From NCBI GenBank assembly GCA_964589175.1, contig CAZPRY010000001.1:162132-226131 (forward strand): DNA of 64,000 nucleotides, read 5' to 3'. The position numbers and the translations under genes are program-made. Below, piece after piece: positions 35,506 to 44,757 of the stretch. The notes beneath the pieces were generated by a model. The model saw only the letters and a list, made by a program, of their open reading frames with translations. It was not told where the DNA came from and did no database searches. How positions within the stretch are numbered: position 1 is the stretch's first letter; each line of letters starts with the position of its first letter. Source of the DNA: CAZPRY01 sp964589175. Its GTDB lineage: Bacteria; Fidelibacterota; UBA2242.

Positions 35506-35913
35506 ATGCAATTCAAGAAAAAAACGAAAATAAAGACCGCAATACCCCAAGCATCGTTGCCCGATATTATTTTTATGCTAATTTTCTTTTTTATGGTTTC
35601 TTCGGTACTGCGCCAGAGCGAAGGCTTGAATGTCGTGCTGCCCAGCGCCAAGAAAATCGAAAAAATGGAAACCAAACGGCATGTCACCTATCTCTGGGTC
35701 TCCAAAGATAATATGATCTCGGTGGATGGTAAACTATTGAATGTTGACGGTATCCGTAGTGTCATGTATGCCAAACGTCTGGATGATCCGGAGATAACCG
35801 TTTCCATTCGCGCTGATATTCAGGTGAATATGGGGATGATGAATCAAATTCACAAAGAGTTGCGGGAAGCCGATGCTCTGAAAGTGAATTATTCGAGTAA
35901 GACAGCCATTTAA
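35506..35913 (+). CDS. exbD: ExbD/TolR biopolymer transporter, second copy
   Basis: 135 residues. The membrane span again has the Asp (SLPDIIFMLIFFFMVSS) and is followed by a periplasmic domain. It differs clearly from the first copy, so the channel may hold an ExbD heterodimer. Starts 11 bases after the first exbD. Confidence 0.9.
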   Translation: MQFKKKTKIKTAIPQASLPDIIFMLIFFFMVSSVLRQSEGLNVVLPSAKKIEKMETKRHVTYLWVSKDNMISVDGKLLNVDGIRSVMYAKRLDDPEITVSIRADIQVNMGMMNQIHKELREADALKVNYSSKTAI

Positions 35914-35924
35914 GGATAAAAAAA

Positions 35925-36584
35925 ATGATTTTGAGAAAATATCCTGAAGCAAGCCTTAAATTGAGACATCCGCTCGTCCTGCGAATCGGGATGGTTGTGG
36001 CTTTGGGGATCATGATTTTCTTCATGGTCGCTTTCCCCAAATTCTCGCGGGAGCAAAACCTGGAAGAATATATTCCTCAAGTGCAGGAAATCGTCAACAT
36101 ACCTCAGACCGAGCAACAGATGGAACAGGCGCGACCGCCGTCAAGGCCGTCGATTCCGATCGAATCCGAAAATGAAGACCTGTCCGAGGATATCACCATT
36201 GATGAAACCGACGATTTCGGAAACTACGAGGTCTGGGATGCTCCGCCTCCTCCGCCCGACGATGATTCCGGTCCGCGGGTGAAGTTTATTCCCTATGATG
36301 ATCCGCCCGTGCCAATCGGGGGATTCCAGGCGATCCAGAGAAATGTCATTTATCCCGAGATCGCCCAGGAAGCCGGAATTGAAGGAACGGTCGTTGTGCA
36401 GGCTTTTATCGATAAGAACGGAAAAGTCGGTGAATGCACGGTTCTCAAGGGAGTTCCCAATACAGGACTGGATGAGGCCGCGATTGCCGCTATCCGCAAG
36501 ACGCGCTTCAAACCGGCCAAACAAAGAGACCGCGACGTGGGCGTCTATATTTCCATTCCGGTTATCTTCAGACTGCGCGATTAG
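35925..36584 (+). CDS. tonB: TonB energy-transducing protein
   Basis: 219 residues: a membrane anchor at about 22-43 (LRIGMVVALGIMIFFMVAF), a proline- and acid-rich periplasmic stretch (about 60-115, with PPPPPDDD), and a C-terminal TonB domain from about 125 (FQAIQRNVIYPEIAQEAGIEG, then KTRFKPAKQRDRDVGVYISIP). Passes energy from ExbB/ExbD to TonB-dependent receptors such as the one at 11.5-13.8 kb. Last gene of its operon, followed by a terminator. Confidence 0.93.
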   Translation: MILRKYPEASLKLRHPLVLRIGMVVALGIMIFFMVAFPKFSREQNLEEYIPQVQEIVNIPQTEQQMEQARPPSRPSIPIESENEDLSEDITIDETDDFGNYEVWDAPPPPPDDDSGPRVKFIPYDDPPVPIGGFQAIQRNVIYPEIAQEAGIEGTVVVQAFIDKNGKVGECTVLKGVPNTGLDEAAIAAIRKTRFKPAKQRDRDVGVYISIPVIFRLRD

Positions 36585-36610
36585 CAGTCGATACTATACG
36601 GAAAATTTAA

Positions 36611-36639
36611 AAGGCGGCTGGTAATGCCGCCTTTTTTTA
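36611..36639 (+). terminator. Rho-independent terminator after tonB
   Basis: AAGGCGGC and GCCGCCTT pair around a seven-base loop, followed by seven T. Confidence 0.9.
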
Positions 36640-36726
36640 TTTTCTGAAACCCCGGTTAACTCGACAGTATATTTTCCGTGCCGGAGCCGTTATTCCGGTT
36701 ATTCGAAAATGTTTTTTCGGATTGGA

Positions 36727-37104
36727 TTAATTGTTGTGGGCCCCGCCTTCGATCCAGGCGTCGAAGATCTGGATCTGGGCATAGCTGAGAGGATCACGGC
36801 CCATCGGCATGCGCGATCCGATACTCGGGTAAGCCCGCGCGATTTTTTCCATCAGCAGACTGTTTTCGGGTTCGTAGGGGATCAGGAGCGGGGGATTGTC
36901 GTTATGGCCGTTCAGCATCGTTTCGTAGCTCGAAAAGTCGAGGTTCGCCGATCCGCCGGGCGCATGGCAATCGCTGCATTGGGTAATCAATACCGGTTGA
37001 ATATCATACGCGAAACTGGCCTGCAGAGGCGCGCTCGGTTCGCAACGAAGCAGTCCCAGAAGGCTCATCAGGACAACGGCGGCAAGCAGGGAAAATCGTT
37101 TCAT
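36727..37104 (-). CDS. Small c-type cytochrome-like protein, PSCyt1 type
   Basis: 125 residues with a signal peptide ending near Cys21 (LLGLLRCEP), which could be a weak lipobox, though Arg at -1 is unusual. One heme motif CSDCH at 43-47 follows YDIQPVLITQ, the pattern of planctomycete-type cytochrome C domains, and RMPMG later can supply the Met ligand. Last of three co-oriented envelope genes; 17 bases separate it from the barrel gene. It may carry electrons or be a surface redox protein; role unknown. Confidence 0.75.
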   Translation of the reverse strand: MKRFSLLAAVVLMSLLGLLRCEPSAPLQASFAYDIQPVLITQCSDCHAPGGSANLDFSSYETMLNGHNDNPPLLIPYEPENSLLMEKIARAYPSIGSRMPMGRDPLSYAQIQIFDAWIEGGAHNN

Positions 37105-37121
37105 GATCGGCAGTCCTCAGT

Positions 37122-38042
37122 TTAAAAATGCTGTGAAAGGCTGAAAGAAGAGATGGTCCCGGCGTCGCCAAGGCCGACCAGCGCCAGATCAGCCTGAAAA
37201 CGTCTGACGGTAAAACCGATGCCGGTTGAAGATCCGGCCAGAAAATTGCGAAAAGTACGCTGGCCGCGGATATGGAAGCGTTTACTCGAGGAACCGAAGC
37301 GCAGAAAGAGATGGTCACCAATATGGAACTCGCCCCCGAGCCGGACAACGTATTTCCGGTGGTACGCCTGATAGGTATCCAGCGAGATGGTCAGCGGGAG
37401 GTATTCCAGGTGCTTGGCGATCCCGATCCGGAGCGTCGTGGGCGGCATCTCGTCGGCGGAGGCGTAACTGTCGAAATATAGTCCCAGATTTTGGGCGCTG
37501 ATGCCGACGGCGAGGGTCGAGCCCGGATGGTAATAAAGGGCCCCGAAACTCATGAAAAGTCCCTCGGCCCCGTAAGCCTGCAATTCGGATTGAAAAAAGG
37601 ACAGCGACGCTCCCAGCGAGGTTTTTGGGGTAAGCGGGTAAGCATAGACCAGATGACCTTGCAGATCGTGGACCGAGAAGTTGCCGAAGGCGTTCCCGTC
37701 GGCATCCCGTTCGGTGAAGGAGCCGTAATCCAGATATTGGACGGCGGCCGCCAGGTCGCCCTTGTTCCCAAGCTGAAAATTCGAATAGATACTGGTGGAA
37801 TAGATATCCAGCATGAAGGACGAGTAATTGACTTGCCATGATGATTCGAGACGCGGCAGGATGGCCGGATTGGCGAGCAGGCCGGCTCCGTCTTCGATCC
37901 AGGCGGTTGTGGCTCCGCCGATGGCCCAACCCCGGGCGGTCAGCGGGTGATGCATAAATTGCATTAAGCCCTGGGCGGCGAGCTGCCCTGGCGTGGCGTT
38001 CAGCAGGATTGCGATCAGGAGCGCTTTAGGGTATAATTTCAT
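37122..38042 (-). CDS. PorV/PorQ-like outer-membrane barrel protein
   Basis: 306 residues with a signal peptide (cleaved after about residue 23, LAAQ). The N-terminal ARGWAIGGATTAW and DGAGLLANPAILP match the FadL-fold proteins of the PorV/PorQ group, and the rest alternates strands (YSNFQLGNKGDLAAAVQYLDYG), ending in SSFSLSQHF with a terminal Phe. In type IX secretion systems such proteins shuttle or anchor cargo, but no other type IX gene is in the window. Overlaps the upstream peptidase gene by 17 bases. Confidence 0.72.
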   Translation of the reverse strand: MKLYPKALLIAILLNATPGQLAAQGLMQFMHHPLTARGWAIGGATTAWIEDGAGLLANPAILPRLESSWQVNYSSFMLDIYSTSIYSNFQLGNKGDLAAAVQYLDYGSFTERDADGNAFGNFSVHDLQGHLVYAYPLTPKTSLGASLSFFQSELQAYGAEGLFMSFGALYYHPGSTLAVGISAQNLGLYFDSYASADEMPPTTLRIGIAKHLEYLPLTISLDTYQAYHRKYVVRLGGEFHIGDHLFLRFGSSSKRFHIRGQRTFRNFLAGSSTGIGFTVRRFQADLALVGLGDAGTISSFSLSQHF

Positions 38043-38931
38043 CTTCCAGTAATTCGGTTTTATCCCAGGTTTTCATCTGTTGTGAGTTGCGTTTACGCAC
38101 ACTCAGGTAGGCTAAAATAAGCAGCAACAGCATAAGAAACCATAAAATATGTTGAAATTCGAGGAGAAAGATCCAGCGGTAGGTCTTCTGAATATACTCC
38201 TGCCAGGAATCGGTGAAATCGACATAATCCAGATTGGTTGCCGCGCTGAGGCTTTGCGTAAAGTCTTTTCCGTTCCGCATATTCTGCAAAATGTTCCGGA
38301 TGGTACCCGGTCCGTAAATTTCGGTCAGAAACTCGATGGCTGAGGCGGCCTCGCTGTAAGCCAGTTCCGCATTAACGTGGGCGAAGCGCAGCATCCCGGA
38401 GAGTTTGTCCAGCGGAATCGTACGCTTCTTGACGACGGCCCGTGAAAGCGCGACCCGCTTGGACAGGTCGAATTCATTGGAGAGGTAAAGCGCGACGCCT
38501 TCATCGAACCAGGTAGGCGTCAGGCTCAGGGGGACCAGCTGGCCCTGAAGCAGGTGAACCAGTTCATGGTTGATTGTGGACTTGTACTGACGCAGACTGC
38601 TGTGGGTGAGATTGGGCGATTTGATGATCACTTTTCCCGGGGGAAAAATGGTTACGGCGGAGGTCCAGTACGGCAACCCGGGGCCGGCATTTTCCTTAAA
38701 GCTTTTTTCGGAGTCGACGATAATGACACGAATTACGGCTGTCGGTGGGCCAAAATAAGGCCGCAACTCGCGCAGTTGGCTCTCGATGGCTGATTGTGTA
38801 AAACGGCGCAGGGTGGACAATTTCGCCGGCGCCTCGACCCGGATAGCGGGAATTTGGGCTGCGATCGGAAATCCGGTGGTGGCCAGGAGAACGAACAGGG
38901 ACAACAGAGGGTGTGGTTTTTTTTGCGTCAA
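38026..38931 (-). CDS. Membrane-anchored peptidase-MA-like metalloprotease
   Basis: 301 residues: signal peptide at about 8-25, then a gluzincin-type domain with HELVH at about residue 123 and WFDEGVALYLSNE about 20 residues later (the third zinc ligand Glu), and a C-terminal membrane span at about 258-276 (LWFLMLLLLILAYL). The catalytic part thus faces the periplasm. The family is known from sequence as peptidase MA; no substrate is known. First gene of the operon with the barrel and the small cytochrome. Confidence 0.8.
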   Translation of the reverse strand: MTQKKPHPLLSLFVLLATTGFPIAAQIPAIRVEAPAKLSTLRRFTQSAIESQLRELRPYFGPPTAVIRVIIVDSEKSFKENAGPGLPYWTSAVTIFPPGKVIIKSPNLTHSSLRQYKSTINHELVHLLQGQLVPLSLTPTWFDEGVALYLSNEFDLSKRVALSRAVVKKRTIPLDKLSGMLRFAHVNAELAYSEAASAIEFLTEIYGPGTIRNILQNMRNGKDFTQSLSAATNLDYVDFTDSWQEYIQKTYRWIFLLEFQHILWFLMLLLLILAYLSVRKRNSQQMKTWDKTELLEDEIIP

Positions 38932-38960
38932 TGAAGCGAAAATCTACAATGAAGGGTTGC

Positions 38961-41420
38961 TTACAACATATCCAACGGATCGATATCGATGCTTATACGC
39001 GCCTGTTTGCTGATAGATTCAAACAGATCGGAATAGAGCAGCTGAAGGAGCAAGTGGCGGAGACCGGCGCCGTTCGGGTCCTTCTCTTTGCGCGATTTCA
39101 GGATGAGCATATAACGATAGCGGTTTTTGATGCGGCCGATCGGTGCGCTGCTTGGACCAAGAATATCAATATGTCTCTTCTTGTTTTGGCTCAGAAAATT
39201 CAGAACACGCTGGGCCGTTTCATGGACACGTTCGCGGTTGAGATCGGTAATTAAAACCAGAGCCAGCCGGCTGAAGGGCGGGTAGTTCACCTGGTTTCTT
39301 TCATTCAGTTCGAAATTAGAGAACTTGGTCAGGTTTTGCTGCAGGGCGCATCGAATCGTGAAATCTTCGGGGACAAAGGTTTGAATGACGACTTCGCCTT
39401 GGATATCGCCGCGTCCGGTCCTGCCCGCGACCTGATAAAGCAGGTTGAAAACGCGTTCGCGGGCGCGGAAATCGGGCATGTTTAAACCGATATCGGCGTT
39501 CAGGACCCCGACCAGCGAGATGTTCGGAAAGTCCAGGCCTTTGGCGATCATCTGGGTTCCGAGCAGTATATCGATCTGTTTGTTTTCGAATTCCTGCATG
39601 ATGCTCTGCAAATAACCGCTTTTCTGGGCCGTGTCCATATCGAGCCTTTTGATGCGGGCTGCGGGAAAGGCTTCCGCCAGAATGTCTTCGGCCCGCTGGG
39701 TGCCGTAGCCGGGGTAGAGAAAAGCGTTGCCGTTGCATTGCGGGCATTCGGTGGGCGGATTGATCGCGAAGTTGCAATAATGACAGATCAGGGCCCGGCT
39801 TTTCTTATGATATGTGAGGGTGATGTCGCAGTTGGGGCAGGCGGGCACATGGCCGCAGGCCGAACAGAGTAAATAATTGGAGAAACCGCGGCGATTCTGC
39901 AGGAGCAGGACCTGTTCCCTGCGTTCCAGCTTTTCGGCGATTTTTGCACGCAGGAGATCGGAGAGCGGGTGGTTGAAATGCTCCTCTTTTTGCCATTCAT
40001 CGCGCATATTCACGACATGGATTACGGGATGGGGAGCCGTGGAAAAACGGCGGGCCAGCGGGAGGCGGGTCAGTTTACCGTTCACGGCATTGTAGAAGCT
40101 TTCCAGGCTGGGCGTTGCCGAACCAAGCACAACCGTGGCGTCGATACATTGGGCCAGCAGCAGTGCGGCGTCACGCGCATGGTAATGCGGTTCCTGTTCG
40201 CGCTGCTTGAAGGAGGAATCCTGCTCTTCGTCGACAATGATCAGGCCGGGTGAAGCCAGCGGCAGAAACAGCGCACTGCGGGCGCCGATGACGATTTTGA
40301 ATTCACCCCTTAATACGGAAGCCCAAATTTTAGAGCGCTGCGTCGGGCTCAGATGGCTGTGCCAGATTGTTATCAGGTCCTGGAACTCACCCCGGAAGCG
40401 ACTGGCCAGGTGGGTGGTCAGGGTGATTTCGGGCACCAGAATCATGGCCGTCCGTCCGATTTTTAGGGCTTCATGGATCAGTTTGATATAGACTTCGGTC
40501 TTGCCGCTGCCGGTGACGCCCTGGATCAGAAACGAGGCGTATTTCTGCGCCTGGACAGCCGCGGAAATTTGCTGAAAAATACTTTCCTGGTCGTCGGTCA
40601 GGGTGATATCCTTTTTGCGCTCGTTGAAATTTTCCCAGAGCTGATCGAAGGTGATGTCTTTTTCCCGGATGCGGATCAGGCCCTTGGCTTCCAGCGCATG
40701 AACGGTTGCCGCCGCAAAGCGGTGATATTCTGCGGGAGGCAGGCTGCCTTCATGGCGGATCAGGTGATCCAGCAGTTCCCATTGCCGGGGCGCCCGCTTT
40801 TTCAGGCTTTCCAACTCGAGGCCGGCGCTGGCCGGTTCGCACGCGAGTTCGATCGTTTTTGCGATTTTACCCTTCAGGCCGGGTTTGGAATAGACGGGGT
40901 GTTCGTTGATCAGGTCGATCTGCTTGAGCCTCTGCAAACCCGCTTGGAGCAGATCGGCCGGGAAATGCCGTTTCAGCTGCTTTAAAAGAATACTCTGTGC
41001 TTCGCTGATTTTGGCGTAGAGTGTACGATAAGCTTCGGGAATTGCGGGCGGATTATCCGACGGGACCGCATAGATGCGCCGGTTTTGAATCAGATGAAAT
41101 TCGGAGGGTATCGCGGCGGCCAGCACCTTGCCGAAAGGCGCCAGGTAGTAATTCGCCAGGCGCTGCAGAAAACCGAATTGCGCCGACGGAATGATCGGAT
41201 CGCGATCGATAATCTCACTGACTTCCAGAATTTTGACATCCGGCGGGGGTTTGGAGACCAGTTCGGAAATATAACCGACAGTCGCCCGGCGGCGCAACGG
41301 GACCACCACGCGCTGTCCGGGAAGCACCGGAAAATCCTGATGAGTGGGAATTTTATAGGTATATTGCCGGCGAAGGGGCGAGGGAAAGACGACGTTGATA
41401 TATTTTTCGGTACCGGCCAC
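38961..41420 (-). CDS. priA: Primosomal helicase PriA
   Basis: 819 residues, standard for PriA, which restarts stalled replication forks. Visible: N-terminal DNA-binding part (VPLRRRATVGYIS), Walker A GVTGSGKTEVY, Walker B with DEEQDSSFKQ, the eight-cysteine zinc module (CSACGHVPACPNC and CHYC, CPQC) and helicase motifs QMIAKGLDFP and QVAGRTGRGD. Starts at GTG without a clear ribosome-binding site. Cytoplasmic. Preceded upstream by the rplI terminator, so it has its own transcription start. Confidence 0.96.
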   Translation of the reverse strand: MAGTEKYINVVFPSPLRRQYTYKIPTHQDFPVLPGQRVVVPLRRRATVGYISELVSKPPPDVKILEVSEIIDRDPIIPSAQFGFLQRLANYYLAPFGKVLAAAIPSEFHLIQNRRIYAVPSDNPPAIPEAYRTLYAKISEAQSILLKQLKRHFPADLLQAGLQRLKQIDLINEHPVYSKPGLKGKIAKTIELACEPASAGLELESLKKRAPRQWELLDHLIRHEGSLPPAEYHRFAAATVHALEAKGLIRIREKDITFDQLWENFNERKKDITLTDDQESIFQQISAAVQAQKYASFLIQGVTGSGKTEVYIKLIHEALKIGRTAMILVPEITLTTHLASRFRGEFQDLITIWHSHLSPTQRSKIWASVLRGEFKIVIGARSALFLPLASPGLIIVDEEQDSSFKQREQEPHYHARDAALLLAQCIDATVVLGSATPSLESFYNAVNGKLTRLPLARRFSTAPHPVIHVVNMRDEWQKEEHFNHPLSDLLRAKIAEKLERREQVLLLQNRRGFSNYLLCSACGHVPACPNCDITLTYHKKSRALICHYCNFAINPPTECPQCNGNAFLYPGYGTQRAEDILAEAFPAARIKRLDMDTAQKSGYLQSIMQEFENKQIDILLGTQMIAKGLDFPNISLVGVLNADIGLNMPDFRARERVFNLLYQVAGRTGRGDIQGEVVIQTFVPEDFTIRCALQQNLTKFSNFELNERNQVNYPPFSRLALVLITDLNRERVHETAQRVLNFLSQNKKRHIDILGPSSAPIGRIKNRYRYMLILKSRKEKDPNGAGLRHLLLQLLYSDLFESISKQARISIDIDPLDML

Positions 41421-41486
41421 GGACTAATATACAATGACTGCTCCCTAAAAAGCAGTACGATTTTAACAGGCCTTATCCGGCCGGTG

Positions 41487-41524
41487 AATAAAAAAGACGA
41501 AATGAGCAGCGCTTCACTTCGCCT
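41487..41524 (-). terminator. Terminator after rpsF-rpsR-rplI
   Basis: On the minus strand AGGCGAA and TTCGTCT pair (one G-T), with an AGCGCT-containing loop that can fold further, and a T run follows. It ends the long housekeeping operon. Confidence 0.7.
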
Positions 41525-41554
41525 TTTGAAATGGATAATCCGGATCGCCCTGAA

Positions 41555-41998
41555 TCAGGATTTAATGACCCAGACCTTTACCGAAGCGGAAATATCCGCA
41601 TGCAATTTGATTGGAATTTCGAAAATTCCGAGAGCCTTGATCGGTTCTTCGAGCAGGATCTGGCGTTTGTCGATTTCGTATCCTTTTTCCAGAAGTTGTT
41701 CGGCGATAATCTGGGAGGTCACCGCTCCGAAGACGCGATCTTCCTCACCTACCTGGACGGGAATCGTGAGCGAGAGGCTCTTCAGTTTTTCGGCCAGTTC
41801 CCTGGATTGTTTCAAAGCACGGTCCTTTTTCAGATTTCCAAGCCGGGCTTGTTCCTGAAACCGCTTTATATTATTGGGAGTCGCCCGCAACGCAAAACCG
41901 CGCGGAACCAGAAAGTTCCGGGCATAGCCGTCTTTCACTTCGAACTGTTCGCCGGCTTTTCCCAATTGATCGTAATTCTGTATTAGAATAATATGCAC
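41555..41998 (-). CDS. rplI: Ribosomal protein bL9
   Basis: 147 residues, normal length. N-terminal domain MHIILIQNYDQLGKAGEQF and KDGYARNFLVPRGFALRAT are the bL9 signature; the long helix and C-terminal rRNA-binding domain follow. Last gene of the rpsF-rpsR-rplI string, ahead of a terminator. Confidence 0.97.
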   Translation of the reverse strand: MHIILIQNYDQLGKAGEQFEVKDGYARNFLVPRGFALRATPNNIKRFQEQARLGNLKKDRALKQSRELAEKLKSLSLTIPVQVGEEDRVFGAVTSQIIAEQLLEKGYEIDKRQILLEEPIKALGIFEIPIKLHADISASVKVWVIKS

Positions 41999-42023
41999 TT
42001 GTACCTCCTTTTGATCTAGAGAA

Positions 42024-42260
42024 TTATTTATAGCCCTGGGTCGCGTCGTAGGTATAGGGCAGCAGAGCTATATTCCGGGCGCGTTTGATCGCTTTGGTGA
42101 GTTCCCGCTGATGACGTGCACAGGTACCGGTGATCCGGCTAGGAATGATTTTGCCTTGTTCCGTGATGAAGCGACGCAGGGTCTTGTAATTTTTATAATC
42201 AATACCTTCCTTCGTATTTTCACAGAACTTGCAGATTTTTTTTCTACTGAGAACAGCCAT
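42024..42260 (-). CDS. rpsR: Ribosomal protein bS18, zinc-binding form
   Basis: 78 residues. It keeps the zinc-ribbon cysteines (CKFC near the N-terminus, later Cys and His in GTCARHQREL), so it is the zinc-binding form. Core KNYKTLRRFITEQGKIIPSR is typical. Lies between rpsF and rplI; the single-stranded binding protein gene often found in this string is missing. Confidence 0.96.
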   Translation of the reverse strand: MAVLSRKKICKFCENTKEGIDYKNYKTLRRFITEQGKIIPSRITGTCARHQRELTKAIKRARNIALLPYTYDATQGYK

Positions 42261-42341
42261 GGTATTCCTTTCTTAATTAGGGCAGAGAAGATCTGATTTT
42301 CATGGTTTCGTCGATCTTCTGCCGGTATTTCCCGCCGAAGC

Positions 42342-42671
42342 TCAGGCTTCCGGCTGGATTGCTTCTTCTTTGATTTCCGGTTTCGTGTCCAGCTTAACGG
42401 TCATGTAGGCAATGACATCCGGGGAGAGTTTCAACCAGCTCTCGACGTCCTTGATCAGGCCGTTGTTTTCGGTTTCGAACTGAATGAGCACATAATTGCC
42501 GTATTTATGATTTTCGATCGGGTACGCCAGGCGTTTCTTGCCCCATTCGTCGATCAGCAGGATGTTGCCATTGGCCTGAGTGATTTCATGCTTCACGGCA
42601 TCGATAATCTGCGACAGTTTGGCGTGCTCATGGTTGGGATTCACTATAAAAAGATTTTCGTAATACCTCAC
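42342..42671 (-). CDS. rpsF: Ribosomal protein bS6
   Basis: 109 residues, normal. MRYYENLFIVNP at the start and WGKKRLAYPIENHKYGNYVL are the bS6 signature. Binds bS18 on the 30S platform. Starts 37 bases after the pyrophosphatase gene ends. Confidence 0.97.
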   Translation of the reverse strand: MRYYENLFIVNPNHEHAKLSQIIDAVKHEITQANGNILLIDEWGKKRLAYPIENHKYGNYVLIQFETENNGLIKDVESWLKLSPDVIAYMTVKLDTKPEIKEEAIQPEA

Positions 42672-42708
42672 AGGTGTGACTCCTTATTTTTGTTTCTTCC
42701 AGTCATGT

Positions 42709-44757
42709 TTATTTGATTAAGGGTGCGATGACTAACGACACCACCGACATAAGTTTGATTAAGATGTTTAACGAGGGGCCGGCCGTATCCTTGAACGGAT
42801 CGCCGACGGTATCACCCGTGACGGCGGCCTTGTGGGCGTCGCTGCCCTTGCCCCCCAGGTTGCCGGCTTCGATATATTTTTTGGCATTGTCCCAGGCACC
42901 GCCGGAATTGGCCATGAAAATCGCCAGCAGAACGCCCGTGACGGTGACGCCGGCCAGCAGCCCGCCCAGCATTTCTTTATTGATAAATCCCAGAATCGGG
43001 GGAATGATGAGAGCCAGGGTACCCGGCAGGATCATTTTACGAATGGCCGCCCTGGTGGAAATATCGACGCATTTGGAATATTCAGCCTCCGCCTTTCCCT
43101 GCATCAGACCCGGGATCTCGCGAAACTGACGGCGCACCTCCTTGATCATTTCGAAGGCGGCTTCGCCTACCGCGCGCATCGCCATGCTGCTGAACAGGAA
43201 AGGCAGCATCCCGCCGATCAAAATTCCCGCCATCACGAACGGATTGGACAGATTAATGCTTTCGATACCGGCCGAAGCCTGGAAAGCGGCGAAAAGCGCC
43301 AGCGCGGTCAGAGCGGCCGAACCGATGGCGAAACCCTTGCCGATTGCAGCGGTTGTGTTGCCGACGGCGTCCAGTTTATCGGTGCGCTTGCGCACGCTGC
43401 GTTCGAGCTCGGCCATTTCAGCGATGCCGCCGGCATTGTCCGCCACCGGGCCGTAGGCATCGATGGCCAGCTGAATACCGGTGGTTGAAAGCATGCCGAG
43501 GGCCGCGATAGCGATACCGTAGAGCCCCGCAACGCTGTAAGCGATCATGATCGCTCCGGCGATAAACAGGATTGGGAACAGGGTGGATGTCATCCCCAGG
43601 CTAAGCCCGGCGATGATGTTCGTGGCCGTGCCGGTCTGCGACTGGGCCGCGATCCAGCGGGTCGGTTTTCGCGATTCCGAGGTGTAGTACTCGGTGATAA
43701 AGCCGATGGCCAGACCCGCCATTAACCCGGTAAAGATGGCTGTAAAAATACCGTTGGCGCTGATTCCGGAAGCCGGGGCGGCCAGCGTTCCGGGAATAAA
43801 CCAGCGGATCAGCGGGTAGATCAATATAATCATGAGAAAATCGGCAGCGAAAGTGCCCCGGTTCAGGGCGCGTTGCGGGTCGCCGCCCTCTTTGGTTCGC
43901 ACCAGGAGGGTTCCGAACAATGAACAGAAAACGCCCAGCGCAGCGACGGCCAGAGGTAGAATGACCAGATTCAGGTTGTAAAGCGCTCCCAGAACCATGG
44001 CGCCCACGATTGAGCCGACATAGCTTTCGAAGAGATCGGCGCCCATTCCGGCCACATCACCGACATTGTCGCCGACGTTATCGGCAATCGTAGCGGGATT
44101 GCGGGGATCGTCTTCGGGGATACCGGCTTCTACTTTACCAACCAGATCGGCGCCGATATCGGCGGCTTTGGTATAGATACCGCCCCCGACGCGCGCAAAG
44201 AGAGCCACCGAACTGGCGCCCAGACTGAAGCCGCTCAAAACCGGTAAAACCAGTTCGTTGAGAACATTGGGGGAAGTTCCGAACGATTTGCCGTAAATCA
44301 GAAAGAGCGATCCCAATCCGACGACACCCAGTCCAACGACGCTCATACCCATGACGGAACCGCTGGAGAAGGCTACCATGAGCGCCTCGTTGAGGCTCCT
44401 GATAGCTGCCTGTGTCGTCCGGACATTGGCGGCAGTCGCCGTGCGCATGCCGATGTAACCGGCCAGTCCGGAGCAAAAGGCACCGATCAGGAAGGACAGC
44501 GCCACCAGCCTGTTCCAGCCGGCATTGCCAATCACTAAAAGCAGACCGACCGAAATCAGGAAAACGATCAGGACCTTATATTCACGGGTCAGGAAAGCCA
44601 TGGCGCCGTCGCGGATATGCCGGGCGATGACCTGCATTTTGGGATTACCGTCCGGCTGCCGGCCGATCCAGATGGATTTATAGAAGGCGAAGACGAGGGC
44701 TGCAAGGCCCGCGCCAATCACCGCAAAAATCCAGTTGATCGGAATAGTCGTGCTCAA
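42709..44757 (-). CDS. hppA: Membrane-bound proton/sodium-pumping pyrophosphatase
   Basis: 682 residues with about sixteen membrane spans. The pyrophosphate-site signature [20 protein letters not shown] is complete, followed by [20 protein letters not shown]. The cation-dependence site reads [18 protein letters not shown]; Ala (not Lys) here is characteristic of potassium-dependent enzymes. Whether it moves H+ or Na+ cannot be told from what I can see. It couples hydrolysis of PPi to ion pumping at the inner membrane and pairs logically with the PPi-type phosphofructokinase in this window. The start overlaps pth by four bases. Confidence 0.96.
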   Translation of the reverse strand: [682 protein letters not shown]

